A stretch of 33,113 bases of DNA, taken from Peribacillus asahii. GTDB lineage: Bacteria > Bacillota > Bacilli > Bacillales > DSM-1321. The translations under genes and the position numbers were made by a program. How positions within the stretch are numbered: position 1 is the stretch's first letter; each line of letters opens with the position of its first letter. The stretch is taken from positions 1 through 33,113 of the forward strand of contig NZ_QWVS01000039.1 in assembly GCF_003570725.1 (NCBI RefSeq), read 5' to 3'. Of the stretch, positions 10,902 through 21,097 are shown piece by piece. The notes under the pieces are model-generated. The model was given only the letters and a program-made list of their open reading frames with translations, was not told the origin of the DNA and ran no database searches.

Positions 10902-11064
10902 AGTATATATGAATACATAGATGAAACAAGAATCAGTAGAAAGAATGCGCTTTCTTTAAGTAAGATATCGAATTTGAGGATTGGATAATTTTTACTTGAA
11001 GTCTGCGTCTAAACAGGTCAAAATTGTTTCATAGAGATTGATTGTAGTCAGGAGGAAGTTACGG

Positions 11065-11853
11065 TTGAAGAAACGAATATTACCTATTATTGGATTGGCT
11101 TCGATTATGATGCTACTAGCGGGTTGTACGGAAATGAATGAGCCAATTACCGCAGAAAGTGAAGGGTTTTGGAATTCCTATATTGTTTATCCGCTTTCGT
11201 TGTTAATTATTTGGATGGCTGAACATTTAGGCCATAGTTATGGATGGGGGTTAATTGTTACTACATTAATTATCCGTACAGCTATTCTTCCACTTATGAT
11301 TAAACAAGTAAAAAGCTCAAAAGCAATGCAAGCCATTCAGCCTGAAATGAAGGCTCTTCAAGAAAAATACAGTTCTAAAGATCAGGCTACGCAAAGACAA
11401 TTACAGCAAGAAACAATGGCTTTATTTCAAAAGTACAATGTCAATCCGCTTGCTGGATGTCTACCAATCTTAGTGCAAATGCCGATTCTAATTGGTGTTT
11501 ACCATGCGATTAGTCGTACAGAACAAATCGCGAATGACAGTTTCCTTTGGTTTGATCTTGGTTCACCAGATCCATTTTTTATTTTGCCGATTGTGGCAGG
11601 GATTACGACATTTATTCAGCAAAAAATATCAATGGTTGGTATGAATACAAATCCACAGATGCAAGCGCAAATGACAATGATGCTGTATATTATGCCAATT
11701 ATGATTATGATTTTTGCTTTTAATTTCCCAGCGGCTCTTTCGTTATATTGGGTAGTAGGGAACATCTATGGTATTGTTCAAACTTATTTTATTAAAGGCC
11801 CAGAGTTGAAAAAAGCAGCTGCAGAAAATGCAGGAGGAGCAAAGAAAAAGTGA
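11065..11853 (+). CDS. spoIIIJ: YidC-type membrane protein insertase SpoIIIJ
   Basis: Membrane insertase of the YidC/Oxa1 family. In B. subtilis it acts in general membrane biogenesis and in sporulation through SpoIIIAE folding. I choose TTG at 11065, 9 nt after AGGAGG, giving 262 residues against 261 in B. subtilis. A TTG at 11038 lacks a usable ribosome site. The N-terminus is a lipoprotein signal with lipobox LLAGC (Cys21). The conserved intramembrane arginine lies in [10 protein letters not shown], and the signature regions [12 protein letters not shown] and [14 protein letters not shown] follow. The C-terminal tail is basic (AKKK). Its stop overlaps the jag start by 4 nt (GTGA), so the two are translationally coupled. 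Confidence 0.96.
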   Translation: MKKRILPIIGLASIMMLLAGCTEMNEPITAESEGFWNSYIVYPLSLLIIWMAEHLGHSYGWGLIVTTLIIRTAILPLMIKQVKSSKAMQAIQPEMKALQEKYSSKDQATQRQLQQETMALFQKYNVNPLAGCLPILVQMPILIGVYHAISRTEQIANDSFLWFDLGSPDPFFILPIVAGITTFIQQKISMVGMNTNPQMQAQMTMMLYIMPIMIMIFAFNFPAALSLYWVVGNIYGIVQTYFIKGPELKKAAAENAGGAKKK

Positions 11854-12470
11854 AAAAGATAACTGCTACAGGACAATCTGTCGAAGCAGCAGTTGAATCA
11901 GCTTTAGCTCAGCTTAACAGCACAAGAGATCGCGTTGAAATTGAAATTGCAGATGAAGGCAAGAGAGGGTTATTTGGTTTATTTGGTTCTAGACAAGCTA
12001 TCGTCCATGTAACGTTGTTAGCGGATCCTATTGAAGAATCTCTTCACTTTTTGAAAAAAGTAAGTGAAGAAATGGGAGTACAAGCTAATATAACGGTTCA
12101 GCGGCAAGGAAAAACAATTACATTTCTTCTATCGGGAGAAAAAATTGCTTTAGTAATTGGAAAACGAGGTCAAACATTAAATGCTCTTCAATATTTGACT
12201 CAACTTGTGATGAATCGACATGCTAAACAATATTTGAATGTTGTCGTTGATGCAGAAGGCTATCGAGAACGTCGAAACGAAACACTCATTTTGTTAGCAG
12301 CGAGAATGGCTGACAAAGCAGTTAGAACAGGGAAAGCCGTGTCATTAGAGCCAATGCCTTCATATGAGCGAAAGGTGATTCATACTGCTCTTATGAATGA
12401 CCGAAAAATTAAAACGACATCTCATGGTACTGAGCCTTATCGCTACTTAGTGATTACACCAATCCAATAA
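11850..12470 (+). CDS. jag: RNA-binding protein Jag (KhpB/EloR family)
   Basis: A 206-residue protein with a Jag_N domain (about 1-50, with the GLFGLFG turn), a KH-II domain with GKRG at 104-107, and a C-terminal R3H domain with RKVIH at 174-178. Homologues bind RNA and, in streptococci, influence cell elongation; in B. subtilis the partner gene is spoIIIJ. The GTG start overlaps the spoIIIJ stop and has AGGAGG upstream. An efficient terminator follows, closing the spoIIIJ-jag unit. Confidence 0.95.
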   Translation: MKKITATGQSVEAAVESALAQLNSTRDRVEIEIADEGKRGLFGLFGSRQAIVHVTLLADPIEESLHFLKKVSEEMGVQANITVQRQGKTITFLLSGEKIALVIGKRGQTLNALQYLTQLVMNRHAKQYLNVVVDAEGYRERRNETLILLAARMADKAVRTGKAVSLEPMPSYERKVIHTALMNDRKIKTTSHGTEPYRYLVITPIQ

Positions 12471-12476
12471 AGATAG

Positions 12477-12512
12477 AAAAACCCTTCGTATGAATAAGAC
12501 GAAGGGTTTTTC
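12477..12512 (+). terminator. spoIIIJ-jag terminator
   Basis: Stem AAACCCTTCGT / ACGAAGGGTTT with a 9-nt loop and a T-run, 7 bp after the jag stop. Confidence 0.88.
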
Positions 12513-12652
12513 TTATGCTAGGAGAAAACGATAAGAGATTTTGGAATGATGAAGAAAAAGAACTAGTGCAGACTGACAAAAGATGTGTGTCTTTGTTCAA
12601 AGGTTAAGAAGGTTAACAGCTTCAATAATCTAGTTGTTCTCCTCTTATATTG

Positions 12653-12716
12653 TTATTCACATGTGGATAAGTTAAAATAAACGTTACAGAATATAGCTTT
12701 AAAAGCTTGTGGATAA
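12653..12716. promoter_or_regulatory. Third DnaA-box group, upstream of mnmE
   Basis: TTATTCACA (8 of 9) at 12653-12661 directly abuts a perfect inverted box TGTGGATAA at 12662-12670. A second perfect box is at 12708-12716. It lies about 2.6 kb right of the main cluster, outside the minimal origin. Confidence 0.75.
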
Positions 12717-12869
12717 CGGAGGACAGGGAATAGTCTCTACTTTTTTTCACCTCTTTCCTGTGGTATTGTAGGTATTTAGGGACTTTATTGCAGATGAACG
12801 GGCCATGAGCCTTTCACTTTGGGACGAAGAGGAATCAATCACAGATAAGTGGGGAATAACTGCCCATAA

Positions 12870-12921
12870 AGGCCTAATTCATTCAACGAACCATCAGTGG
12901 GGGAAACGGCCTATCCGTTGA
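12870..12921 (+). other. Candidate H-type pseudoknot in mnmE leader
   Basis: AGGCC (12870-12874) can pair with GGCCT (12908-12912). TCAACG (12883-12888), inside that loop, can pair with CGTTGA (12916-12921) downstream. This is the crossing arrangement of an H-type pseudoknot. The stems are short, so it is a hypothesis from base pairing only. Confidence 0.3.
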
Positions 12922-12987
12922 GGGAAGTTTCATTTTATTAGAATAAAACAATACACATAGAACGATTTCTAGGTAAGAGGTGAAAGC

Positions 12988-14373
12988 ATGGAATTTGATA
13001 CAATCACCGCTATTTCAACGCCGCTTGGCGAAGGAGCAATTGCTATTGTTCGTATAAGCGGGGATGAAGCAATTAAAATAGCTGATGGGATTTTTCGAGG
13101 TCCAAGCGGAAAAAGCCTTCTTCAAGTGAACTCTCATACGATTCATTACGGCCATTTAATAGAACCGAAATCAGGGGAGATCGTCGAAGAAGTCATGGTG
13201 TCCGTTATGAAGGGGCCAAAAACATTTACAAGAGAAGATGTCGTGGAAATCAATTGTCACGGAGGCATTGTGTCTGTGAATCGGGTATTACAGCTCATTT
13301 TATCACAAGGAGCGAGACTTGCAGAACCTGGCGAGTTTACGAAGCGTGCCTTTTTAAATGGGCGTATTGATCTTTCACAGGCTGAAGCTGTGATGGACTT
13401 AATTCGTGCCAAAACAGATAAGGCAATGAATGTTGCTTTAGGACAGATGGAAGGGCGTTTATCAAAACTCATTCAAAAATTGCGACAGGAAATTTTAGAA
13501 ACACTCGCAGTTGTCGAGGTTAATATAGATTATCCGGAGTATGATGATGTGGAGGAAATGACGCATCGTTTATTTTTGGAAAAAGGGAATTATGTAAAGC
13601 AGGAAATTGAAAAGCTATTAACAACATCACAGCAAGGAAAAATCTTACGTGATGGATTAGCGACAGTTATTATAGGCCGTCCGAATGTTGGAAAGTCTTC
13701 GTTATTGAATAGTTTAGTTCAGGAAAATAAAGCAATTGTTACCGATATACCTGGTACAACCCGTGATGTCATTGAAGAGTATGTCAATGTTCGCGGTGTT
13801 CCTTTAAAGCTTGTTGATACAGCTGGCATTCGTGAAACAGAGGATATCGTCGAGCGTATTGGTGTTGAACGGTCACGCGCTGTTCTAAAAGAAGCAGATT
13901 TAATTTTACTTGTGTTGAATTATTCAGATGAATTAACAGCAGAGGATGAAAGTCTGTTTGAAGCAGTTAGTGGTATGGATGTTATCGTGATTGTGAATAA
14001 AACTGATTTACCGCAAAAAATTGATTTGGAACGTGTTTATGAATTAGCCAGATCGCATAAAGTTGTCACAACTTCCTTATTGGAGGAACAAGGTATTGAT
14101 GAATTGGAAGAATCGATTGCTGATTTATTCTTTGAAGGATCACTAGAAGCAGGCGATTTAACGTATGTATCCAATACTCGTCATATTGCCTTGTTAGGGC
14201 AAGCTTTACAGGCTATTACAGATGCAATTGATGCGATTGAAATGGGTACACCGATTGATTTAGTCCAAATTGATTTTACAAAAGCATGGGAATTGCTAGG
14301 TGAAGTTATTGGAGAAAGTGTTCAAGATAATTTAATTAATCAGTTGTTCTCACAATTTTGTTTAGGAAAATAA
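12988..14373 (+). CDS. mnmE: tRNA modification GTPase MnmE
   Basis: GTPase that, with MnmG, installs the carboxymethylaminomethyl group at C5 of wobble uridine 34 of certain tRNAs. The 461 residues are full length. The N-terminal tetrahydrofolate-binding domain covers about 1-120, followed by a helical region. The inserted G domain has G1 GRPNVGKS (230-237), switch TDIPGTTRD (252-260), G3 DTAG (277-280) and G4 NKTD (about 341). The C-terminal motif CLGK (458-461) carries the essential cysteine. The ATG follows AGAGGTG. It lies 23 bp before mnmG, whose product is its partner. Confidence 0.97.
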   Translation: MEFDTITAISTPLGEGAIAIVRISGDEAIKIADGIFRGPSGKSLLQVNSHTIHYGHLIEPKSGEIVEEVMVSVMKGPKTFTREDVVEINCHGGIVSVNRVLQLILSQGARLAEPGEFTKRAFLNGRIDLSQAEAVMDLIRAKTDKAMNVALGQMEGRLSKLIQKLRQEILETLAVVEVNIDYPEYDDVEEMTHRLFLEKGNYVKQEIEKLLTTSQQGKILRDGLATVIIGRPNVGKSSLLNSLVQENKAIVTDIPGTTRDVIEEYVNVRGVPLKLVDTAGIRETEDIVERIGVERSRAVLKEADLILLVLNYSDELTAEDESLFEAVSGMDVIVIVNKTDLPQKIDLERVYELARSHKVVTTSLLEEQGIDELEESIADLFFEGSLEAGDLTYVSNTRHIALLGQALQAITDAIDAIEMGTPIDLVQIDFTKAWELLGEVIGESVQDNLINQLFSQFCLGK

Positions 14374-14396
14374 AAGTTAAGAGGAGACGTTTTTAA

Positions 14397-16283
14397 ATGC
14401 AATATGAAGCAGGTAGTTATGACGTAATTGTCGTTGGAGCAGGGCATGCAGGCAGCGAAGCTGGTCTTGCAGCCGCTCGGGTCGGTGCAAAAACCTTAAT
14501 GCTAACAATCAACTTAGATATGGTGGCGTTTATGCCTTGTAATCCTTCTGTTGGCGGTCCTGCAAAAGGGATTGTTGTGCGAGAAATCGATGCATTAGGC
14601 GGAGAAATGGGACGCAATATTGATAAAACGCATATTCAAATGAGAATGTTGAATACAGGGAAAGGCCCAGCTGTACGTGCTTTGCGTGCTCAGGCTGATA
14701 AATTTCTATACCAGCATGAGATGAAAAGAACGATTGAAAATCAACCTAATTTGACACTAAGACAAGGTATGGTTGAGCAGCTTATTGTTGAAGACGACAT
14801 CGTGAAGGGTGTTATTACACAAACGGGTGCTATTTATCGTGCAAAAACGGTCGTAATTACAACAGGAACGTTTTTACGAGGAGAAATTATTCTTGGAGAA
14901 TTAAAATACTCAAGCGGTCCGAACAATCAACAGCCTTCGATTAAATTATCTGAGCACTTAGAGGAATTAGGCTTCGACTTAGTTCGTTTTAAAACAGGTA
15001 CACCGCCAAGGGTTAATAGCTCTTCAATTGATTATAGTAAAACCGAAATTCAACCTGGAGACGATATACCACGTGCATTTTCTTATGAAACAACGAAATA
15101 TATTACCGATCAACTACCATGCTGGTTAACGTATACGAGTCTAGAAACGCATCAAATTATTGATGCTAACTTGCACCGTTCACCGATGTATTCAGGGATG
15201 ATTAAAGGAACAGGTCCACGTTACTGCCCATCCATTGAAGATAAAGTTGTTCGTTTTAATGATAAACCGCGTCACCAAATCTTCCTTGAGCCAGAAGGCC
15301 GTAATACACAGGAAGTTTACGTACAAGGTTTATCAACGAGCTTGCCAGAAGATGTTCAACGTAAAATGCTTGCTTCCATTCCTGGCTTAGAAAACGTTGA
15401 AATGATGCGTGCAGGCTATGCCATTGAGTATGATGCGATTGTTCCAACTCAACTTTGGCCAACATTAGAAACGAAAAAGGTGAAGAACTTATACACTGCT
15501 GGTCAGATTAATGGTACGAGCGGGTATGAGGAAGCCGCAGGTCAAGGTCTTATGGCTGGTATAAATGCTGGATTAAGAGCCATCGGGAAAGAAGAAGTTA
15601 TTTTAAGCCGCTCAGATGCTTATATTGGTGTTCTCATTGATGACCTTGTTACAAAGGGAACGAATGAACCATATCGCTTATTAACGTCTCGTGCAGAATA
15701 TCGTTTGCTGCTTCGTCATGATAATGCCGATATGCGTTTAACGGAAATTGGCCATAAGATTGGCATGATTAGCGATGAACGTTATGAGCGTTTCTTAGCT
15801 AAGAAAGCGGCCGTTGAAGCGGAAAAAGAACGATTACAATCTATTATTTTAAAGCCATCTGAAGAAGTCCAATCAGTGATTAGAGAGAATGGCGGGACAG
15901 AGTTAAAAGATGGAATTCGTGCTGCCGATTTATTAAAGCGTCCTGAGATGAGTTATGTGCATATTCAACAATTGGCGCCGAGCGAAATCGAGCTAGACGA
16001 TGAGGTAACGGAACAAGTGGAAATTCAAATTAAATATGAAGGCTATATTGCAAAATCCCTGCAACAAGTTGATCGTCTGAAGAAAATGGAGAACAAAAGA
16101 ATTCCAGAAGATATTGATTATGATGCAATCGGTAGTTTAGCTACAGAAGCTCGCCAAAAATTAAAGCAAGTTCGCCCGCTTTCTGTCGCACAGGCTTCTC
16201 GTATCTCAGGAGTAAACCCAGCCGATGTTTCTATTCTGCTTGTGTATTTAGAGCAAGGTAAAATTGCCCGTATTTCACAATAG
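14397..16283 (+). CDS. mnmG: tRNA modification FAD enzyme MnmG (GidA)
   Basis: FAD-dependent partner of MnmE in wobble-uridine modification. The 628 residues are the normal length. The Rossmann motif [10 protein letters not shown] (14-23) binds FAD. GidA signatures [20 protein letters not shown] and, later, [20 protein letters not shown] are intact, and the helical C-terminal domain that contacts MnmE is complete. AGAGGAG precedes the ATG. It is followed by the triplicated repeat rather than directly by rsmG. Confidence 0.97.
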   Translation: MQYEAGSYDVIVVGAGHAGSEAGLAAARVGAKTLMLTINLDMVAFMPCNPSVGGPAKGIVVREIDALGGEMGRNIDKTHIQMRMLNTGKGPAVRALRAQADKFLYQHEMKRTIENQPNLTLRQGMVEQLIVEDDIVKGVITQTGAIYRAKTVVITTGTFLRGEIILGELKYSSGPNNQQPSIKLSEHLEELGFDLVRFKTGTPPRVNSSSIDYSKTEIQPGDDIPRAFSYETTKYITDQLPCWLTYTSLETHQIIDANLHRSPMYSGMIKGTGPRYCPSIEDKVVRFNDKPRHQIFLEPEGRNTQEVYVQGLSTSLPEDVQRKMLASIPGLENVEMMRAGYAIEYDAIVPTQLWPTLETKKVKNLYTAGQINGTSGYEEAAGQGLMAGINAGLRAIGKEEVILSRSDAYIGVLIDDLVTKGTNEPYRLLTSRAEYRLLLRHDNADMRLTEIGHKIGMISDERYERFLAKKAAVEAEKERLQSIILKPSEEVQSVIRENGGTELKDGIRAADLLKRPEMSYVHIQQLAPSEIELDDEVTEQVEIQIKYEGYIAKSLQQVDRLKKMENKRIPEDIDYDAIGSLATEARQKLKQVRPLSVAQASRISGVNPADVSILLVYLEQGKIARISQ

Positions 16284-16305
16284 TTGAAACAAAAGTAATA
16301 TTATT

Positions 16306-16730
16306 AAAGGCGGCGCGAACGAAGCGCACATGAATAAAAGCCTTAAGCTGGATGAAGTAGTTCTCAAACTTAAGGTTGAGCAAAAAAGATGTGCGGAGTT
16401 CCGCCTCTCTAAAATTAACGAGGTATGGAAGTTATAACGAATGAATCTAGAATATTAGTTGAAGAACAAAGGCGGCGCGAACGAAGCGCACACGAATAAA
16501 GGCCTTAAGCTGGATGAAGTGATTCTCAAACTTAAGGTTAATCAAAAAGATGTGCGGAGTTCCGCCCCTCTAAAATCAACGAGGTATGGAAGTTATAACG
16601 AATGAATCTAGAATATTAGTTGAAGAACAAAGGCGGCGCGAACGAAGCGCACATGAATAAAGGCCTTAAGCTGGATGAAGTGATTCTCAAACTTAAGGTT
16701 AATCAAAAAGATGTGCGGAGTTCCGCCCCT
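16306..16730 (+). repeat. Triplicated structured repeat between mnmG and rsmG
   Basis: Three direct copies start at 16306, 16468 and 16629 (periods 162 and 161 bp); the third stops at about 16730. Each core of about 102 bp is an imperfect palindrome. GGCGG pairs with CCGCC, GCACAT with ATGTGC, and CCTTAAG with CTTAAGG, with AAA at the left end and CCCCTTTT at the right end of copy 3. A small hairpin GCGC-GAACGAA-GCGC is nested at the left. Cores 2 and 3 differ by one base, while copy 1 has several changes. A near-identical spacer of about 58 bp separates the cores. I do not recognise the family. Confidence 0.9.
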
Positions 16731-16756
16731 TTTCCTATAAAGGATGGAATAAATAG

Positions 16757-17389
16757 ATGAATATTGAACAATTTCAGCAAGCATTAGAAGGGAAGGGAAT
16801 TACCCTTTCGGCACAACAGCTTGAGCAATTTGAAACATATTACAAGTTGCTCGTGGAATGGAACGAAAAGATGAATTTAACGGCTATCACAGATAAAGAG
16901 GAAGTCTACTTAAAGCATTTTTATGATTCAATTAGTGCCTCTTTTTACTTTGATTTTAACAAGCCTTATCATCTTTGTGACGTAGGAGCTGGAGCAGGGT
17001 TTCCAAGCATTCCACTTAAGATTTGTTTCCCTAATATTCAGGTATCAATTGTCGATTCACTGAATAAACGTATTTCTTTTTTAGACCATTTGGCTAATTC
17101 TTTAAAGCTAACAGGTGTGAAATTCTATCATGATCGTGCAGAAACATTTGCCCAAAAAGCAGAGCAAAGGGAAACGTACGATATCGTGATGGCACGTGCT
17201 GTTGCTCGAATGTCCGTTTTAAGCGAACTTTGTTTACCGCTTGTAAAAGTAGACGGCACCTTTATTGCAATGAAAGCAGCAAGTGCCAATGAAGAAATAG
17301 AGGTTGGAAAGAAAGCAATTGTTACACTTGGTGGAAAAGTCGAGGAAGTTCACTCCTTCTCTTTACCAGAAGAACATAGTGATCGTTAA
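16757..17389 (+). CDS. rsmG: 16S rRNA m7G methyltransferase RsmG, frameshifted C-terminus
   Basis: SAM-dependent methyltransferase that makes 7-methylguanosine at G527 (E. coli numbering) of 16S rRNA. The Rossmann motif [16 protein letters not shown] and the region [19 protein letters not shown] are intact. The product is 210 residues, against 239 in B. subtilis, ending EEHSDR. The expected conserved tail ([17 protein letters not shown]) is present just downstream in another frame (17379-17459). Restoring 14 nt would rejoin the frames and give 238 residues. The catalytic domain is complete, but the basic tail is lost, so activity may be reduced. A sequencing error cannot be excluded. Confidence 0.9.
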   Translation: MNIEQFQQALEGKGITLSAQQLEQFETYYKLLVEWNEKMNLTAITDKEEVYLKHFYDSISASFYFDFNKPYHLCDVGAGAGFPSIPLKICFPNIQVSIVDSLNKRISFLDHLANSLKLTGVKFYHDRAETFAQKAEQRETYDIVMARAVARMSVLSELCLPLVKVDGTFIAMKAASANEEIEVGKKAIVTLGGKVEEVHSFSLPEEHSDR

Positions 17390-17459
17390 AAAGATCAAAA
17401 ATACACCCAAAAAATATCCTCGAAAGCCTGGTACACCAAATAAACAACCGATTGAATAA
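17379..17459 (+). other. Out-of-frame 3' tail of rsmG
   Basis: Read from 17379 this encodes [18 protein letters not shown] followed by TPNKQPIE and a stop. This matches the end of RsmG proteins (B. subtilis ends [24 protein letters not shown], from memory). It overlaps the last codons of the upstream frame, which is what a small deletion would leave. Confidence 0.85.
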
Positions 17460-17606
17460 GCGAATTACTAGCAAATTTCAACGAATACAAGCCCCGATTT
17501 TTGTTAGCTATTAAGACAAGTCAATGGGAAATGACAAATTTGTGCAGGACTTGTCAAGTTAATAGAGAATATGTTAATTGGGAGTTTTAAAAGGTGGTGT
17601 ATGGAG

Positions 17607-18467
17607 ATGAAGCATCCTTTTTCGCGGTTCTTTGGATTTGGTGAAAAGGAAGAACAACTAGAGATAGAGACACCTAGCAGTCAAGAAGGCATCAGGGAAA
17701 TTTCCATTTCTGAGATTGTGCCTAACCGTTATCAACCAAGAACTGTTTTTAATGAAGAGAAAATTGCTGAACTAGCTCAAACCATTCATACACATGGGAT
17801 TATTCAACCGATTGTTGTTAGAGAATATGAGCAAGGGAAGTTTGAAATTATTGCTGGTGAGCGTCGTTACCGTGCAATGAAGAAGTTAGGCTGGGAAAAA
17901 GCCCCTGTTATTGTGAAAGAATTTAATGATGCTGAAACAGCCTCCGTTGCTTTAATTGAAAATTTACAACGTGAAGAATTAACACCAATCGAAGAAGCTA
18001 TTGCCTATGGTAAGCTAATTGAATTACATAGTTTAACCCAGGAAGCATTAGCTCAAAGACTTGGTATCGGGCAATCTACAGTTGCGAATAAACTCCGACT
18101 ACTTAAGCTTCCACAAGAAGTTCAAGATGCTCTTCTTCAAAAACAAATTACTGAACGGCATGCCCGCTCGTTAATCCCTTTGAAAAATCCGATGATGCAG
18201 GTAAAGCTTTTAGAAGAAATTATCGAGAAGGGTTTAAATGTCAAGCAAACAGAAGAATGTGTAGTTAAACTACTCTCCAATTCTAATCAAAAACCGAAAC
18301 CAAAGCCAAAGCGTAAAGCTTTTAGTAAAGATATGCGAATTGCGGTCAACACGATTCGCCAATCTTTAAATATGGTTACAGATAATGGAATTAATGTAGA
18401 TACAGAAGAAGAAGATTTCGATGATTATTATCAATTTACAATTAAAATACCGAAGAAAAGACCTTAA
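17607..18467 (+). CDS. noc: Nucleoid occlusion protein Noc
   Basis: ParB-family CTPase that binds Noc sites around the chromosome and the membrane, keeping FtsZ from dividing over the nucleoid. I choose the second of two close ATGs: AGGTGG is 9 nt upstream of it but only 3 nt from the first, and [16 protein letters not shown] matches the known membrane-binding amphipathic N-terminus. This gives 286 residues. The CTP-binding motif GERRYR is at about 97-102, and the helix-turn-helix ([23 protein letters not shown]) around 145-167. It is a paralogue of Spo0J encoded 1 kb downstream. No clear promoter was found; the preceding gap holds only an 8-bp inverted repeat (GACAAGTC/GACTTGTC). Confidence 0.96.
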   Translation: MKHPFSRFFGFGEKEEQLEIETPSSQEGIREISISEIVPNRYQPRTVFNEEKIAELAQTIHTHGIIQPIVVREYEQGKFEIIAGERRYRAMKKLGWEKAPVIVKEFNDAETASVALIENLQREELTPIEEAIAYGKLIELHSLTQEALAQRLGIGQSTVANKLRLLKLPQEVQDALLQKQITERHARSLIPLKNPMMQVKLLEEIIEKGLNVKQTEECVVKLLSNSNQKPKPKPKRKAFSKDMRIAVNTIRQSLNMVTDNGINVDTEEEDFDDYYQFTIKIPKKRP

Positions 18468-18477
18468 ATAGTGAGCG

Positions 18478-18511
18478 GCTTGGTAATCTTGGATTACCAA
18501 GCTTCTTTTTC
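18478..18511 (+). terminator. noc terminator
   Basis: Stem GCTTGGTAATC / GATTACCAAGC (11 bp, 3-nt loop) followed by TTCTTTTT, 11 bp after the noc stop. Confidence 0.85.
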
Positions 18512-18623
18512 ATTAATTCTGTGTCGTTTTTAGTATAGCGAGGAAAGGGTCATTAAAACAAATCTATGTGAAAAGGTAATCTAATAAATAACCAATATTT
18601 ATAAGATTTTAGTAAATTATTCA

Positions 18624-18632
18624 TGATAAAAT
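18624..18632 (+). promoter_or_regulatory. Candidate extended -10 promoter of soj-spo0J
   Basis: TGATAAAAT fits an extended -10 (TGn plus TAAAAT) 46 bp upstream of the soj start; no good -35 is seen. The same 9-mer appears in the leaders of the MscS gene and of the helicase gene. Confidence 0.4.
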
Positions 18633-18678
18633 AGATAATAGATAGAGAGATAGATTTGTGTCGAAAGTAGGTGACTTT

Positions 18679-19432
<754 letters not shown>

Positions 19433-19440
<8 letters not shown>

Positions 19441-20296
19441 AGGACTTGGCAAAGGGATTAATGCATTGTTTAATAATGTTGAAAAGGTTGAAGTCGAAAA
19501 AGATGAAGTTATTAAAGAAGTGAAGTTAAAAGAATTAAGACCGAACCCTTACCAGCCAAGAAAAATCTTCGATGAAGAGGCAATTGAAGAACTAAAGCAA
19601 TCCATTCTTGTACATGGTATTTTACAGCCTATTATTGCCCGGAAAAGTATTAAAGGCTATGAGATTGTTGTCGGTGAAAGGCGATACCGTGCAGCAACAG
19701 AGGCTGGTTTAAAAACTGTACCTGTTGTGGTGAGGGAATTTAGCGAGCAGCAAATGATGGAGATTGCTGTTTTGGAAAATTTACAAAGAGAAGATTTAAA
19801 TCCAATTGAGGAAGCGTTTGCTTATCAACTATTACTAGAGCGATTAAATATCACTCAAGATGAACTGGCAAAGCGTCTTGGAAAAAGTCGTCCCCATATT
19901 ACCAATCATGTTCGACTATTAACATTGCCGGAAGAAATTCGAAATTATATTTCAGAAGGCAAGATTTCAATGGGGCATGGACGAGCCTTGCTTTCTTTAA
20001 AGAAAAAAGAAAAATTAAATATAGTTGTTTCAAAGGTGATGCAAGAAAAGATGAATGTTCGTCAATTAGAACGATACATTCAGCAATTAAATGAGGGCGT
20101 TTCACGTGAAACAAAGAAAAAAGAGCAAACAAAGAAAGATATTTTTATTAAAGAGTATGAAACGAATCTTCGTGAGAAATTAGGGACAACTGTGACAATT
20201 AAACAAAGTAAGAAAAAAGGAAAAATTGAAATCGAATTTTTCTCTCAAGAAGATTTAACTCGTATATTAGAATTAATTAATCAAGAGAATGGATAA
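19433..20296 (+). CDS. spo0J: Chromosome partitioning protein Spo0J (ParB)
   Basis: CTP-dependent DNA clamp that loads at parS, spreads along the origin, recruits SMC and stimulates Soj. The 287 residues begin MARGLGKGINALF, the conserved Soj-activating N-terminus. The CTP-binding motif GERRYR lies at about 82-87 and the parS-reading helix-turn-helix (ITQDELAKRLGKSRPHITNHVRL) around 142-164. The C-terminal dimerisation domain ends FFSQEDLTRILELINQENG. The segment GVSRETKKK is encoded by a parS site inside the gene. It overlaps soj by 8 bp and is translationally coupled. Confidence 0.97.
20098..20113. promoter_or_regulatory. parS: parS site inside spo0J
   Basis: CGTTTCACGTGAAACA matches the parS consensus at 15 of 16 positions. 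It encodes part of VSRET in Spo0J, the same location as the classical parS site within B. subtilis spo0J. Confidence 0.93.
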
Positions 20297-20316
20297 TAAC
20301 AACTGGCGGAGAGATT

Positions 20317-21021
20317 ATGGTCTTATTAGGAACATTAGTGAATGCAGCATGTATTGCGATCGGAGCAATTGTAGGTAGGTTTCTACAAAATATTCCTGAA
20401 AAAGTGAAAGAAACTGTAATGAGCGGGATTGGTTTAGCAGTCGCTGTTATGGGATTACAAATGACCTTTAAAAGTGAACAATATTTAATTGTTATTTTAA
20501 GTATTGTAATCGGAGCAGTCATTGGAGAATGGATTGATATAGAGAAACATTTAAATGCGTTAGGAAAATGGATTGAAAGTAAAATGAAACAAACAGAAGG
20601 AATGTCTGTTTCACAAGGGTTTGTGACAGCGACGCTTATCTTTTGTATTGGAGCAATGTCTATTTTAGGTGCTTTAGATAGTGGAATTCGGAATGATCAC
20701 ACAGTGTTAATTACAAAGGCCATTATTGATGGATTTACAGCGATTATTCTTTCGAGTACATTAGGAATTGGCGTTTTGTTTTCAGCTGTTCCTATTATTT
20801 TGTATGAAGGGGTTATTGCTCTTTTAGCAACACAAATTGATCGGTGGATTCCATCGGGGCTGATGGACATGTTTATTGCTGAAATGACAGCTACAGGCGG
20901 GTTAATGATTGCTGTTATTGGGCTGAATATTATAGGATTAACCAAAATTAGAGCTGCTAACCTGCTGCCTGGAATTTTAGTCGTTGGTATATTCGTATCG
21001 TTTGTTTATTTATTTTTATAA
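20317..21021 (+). CDS. DUF554 membrane protein (YdfK/YqgA-like)
   Basis: A 234-residue, very hydrophobic protein with about six membrane segments, including residues 2-22 (LLGTLVNAACIAIGAIVGRF), 35-70 and a C-terminal segment ending VVGIFVSFVYLFL. Length, the N-terminal GTLVNAACIAIGAIVGR and the central FCIGAMSILGALDSG match the DUF554 family; its function is unknown and possibly transport. GGCGGAGAG precedes the ATG. It lies 20 bp after spo0J and may be read from the same transcript. The link to partitioning is positional only. Confidence 0.85.
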   Translation: MVLLGTLVNAACIAIGAIVGRFLQNIPEKVKETVMSGIGLAVAVMGLQMTFKSEQYLIVILSIVIGAVIGEWIDIEKHLNALGKWIESKMKQTEGMSVSQGFVTATLIFCIGAMSILGALDSGIRNDHTVLITKAIIDGFTAIILSSTLGIGVLFSAVPIILYEGVIALLATQIDRWIPSGLMDMFIAEMTATGGLMIAVIGLNIIGLTKIRAANLLPGILVVGIFVSFVYLFL

Positions 21022-21061
21022 TATGGAAAAGGTTTTGTTAAATAATGTCGTTGATTTTTGA

Positions 21062-21097
21062 CTCATTCGTGTGAAACCATGGTTTTATACGAATGAG
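21062..21097 (+). other. Long hairpin after the DUF554 gene
   Basis: CTCATTCGT/ACGAATGAG (9 bp) continues through G-T, T-A, G-T pairs into AAACC/GGTTT, giving a stem of about 16-17 bp with a tiny loop. The G-T pairs are stable only in plus-strand RNA. No T-run follows, so it may protect a 3' end rather than terminate. Confidence 0.5.

Larger units (their letters stand above)
12513..12987 (+). other. jag-mnmE gap: DnaA boxes and structured leader
   Basis: This 475-bp gap has no credible protein gene. It holds a DnaA-box group (12653-12716) and, nearer mnmE, a moderately GC-rich segment (about 12780-12925) with a possible pseudoknot (12870-12921). The motif AGTGGGG occurs twice (about 12848 and 12895). 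No convincing mnmE promoter was found, though one must lie here or upstream. Confidence 0.5.

Noticed and set aside
12515..12607. 30-codon frame after the jag terminator
   Set aside because: It starts at the terminator tail without a ribosome site and has no family resemblance.
16425..16660. Two 24-codon frames in the repeat spacers (16425-16499 and 16586-16660) giving the same peptide, and a 35-codon frame in copy 1
   Set aside because: GAGGT lies only one base before each ATG, the peptide resembles nothing I know, and the single difference between copies is uninformative. Indels break the longer frame between copies, and the palindromic structure explains the sequence better.
16306..16730. 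CRISPR array
   Set aside because: Only three long units, spacers are also repeated, and there are no cas genes nearby.
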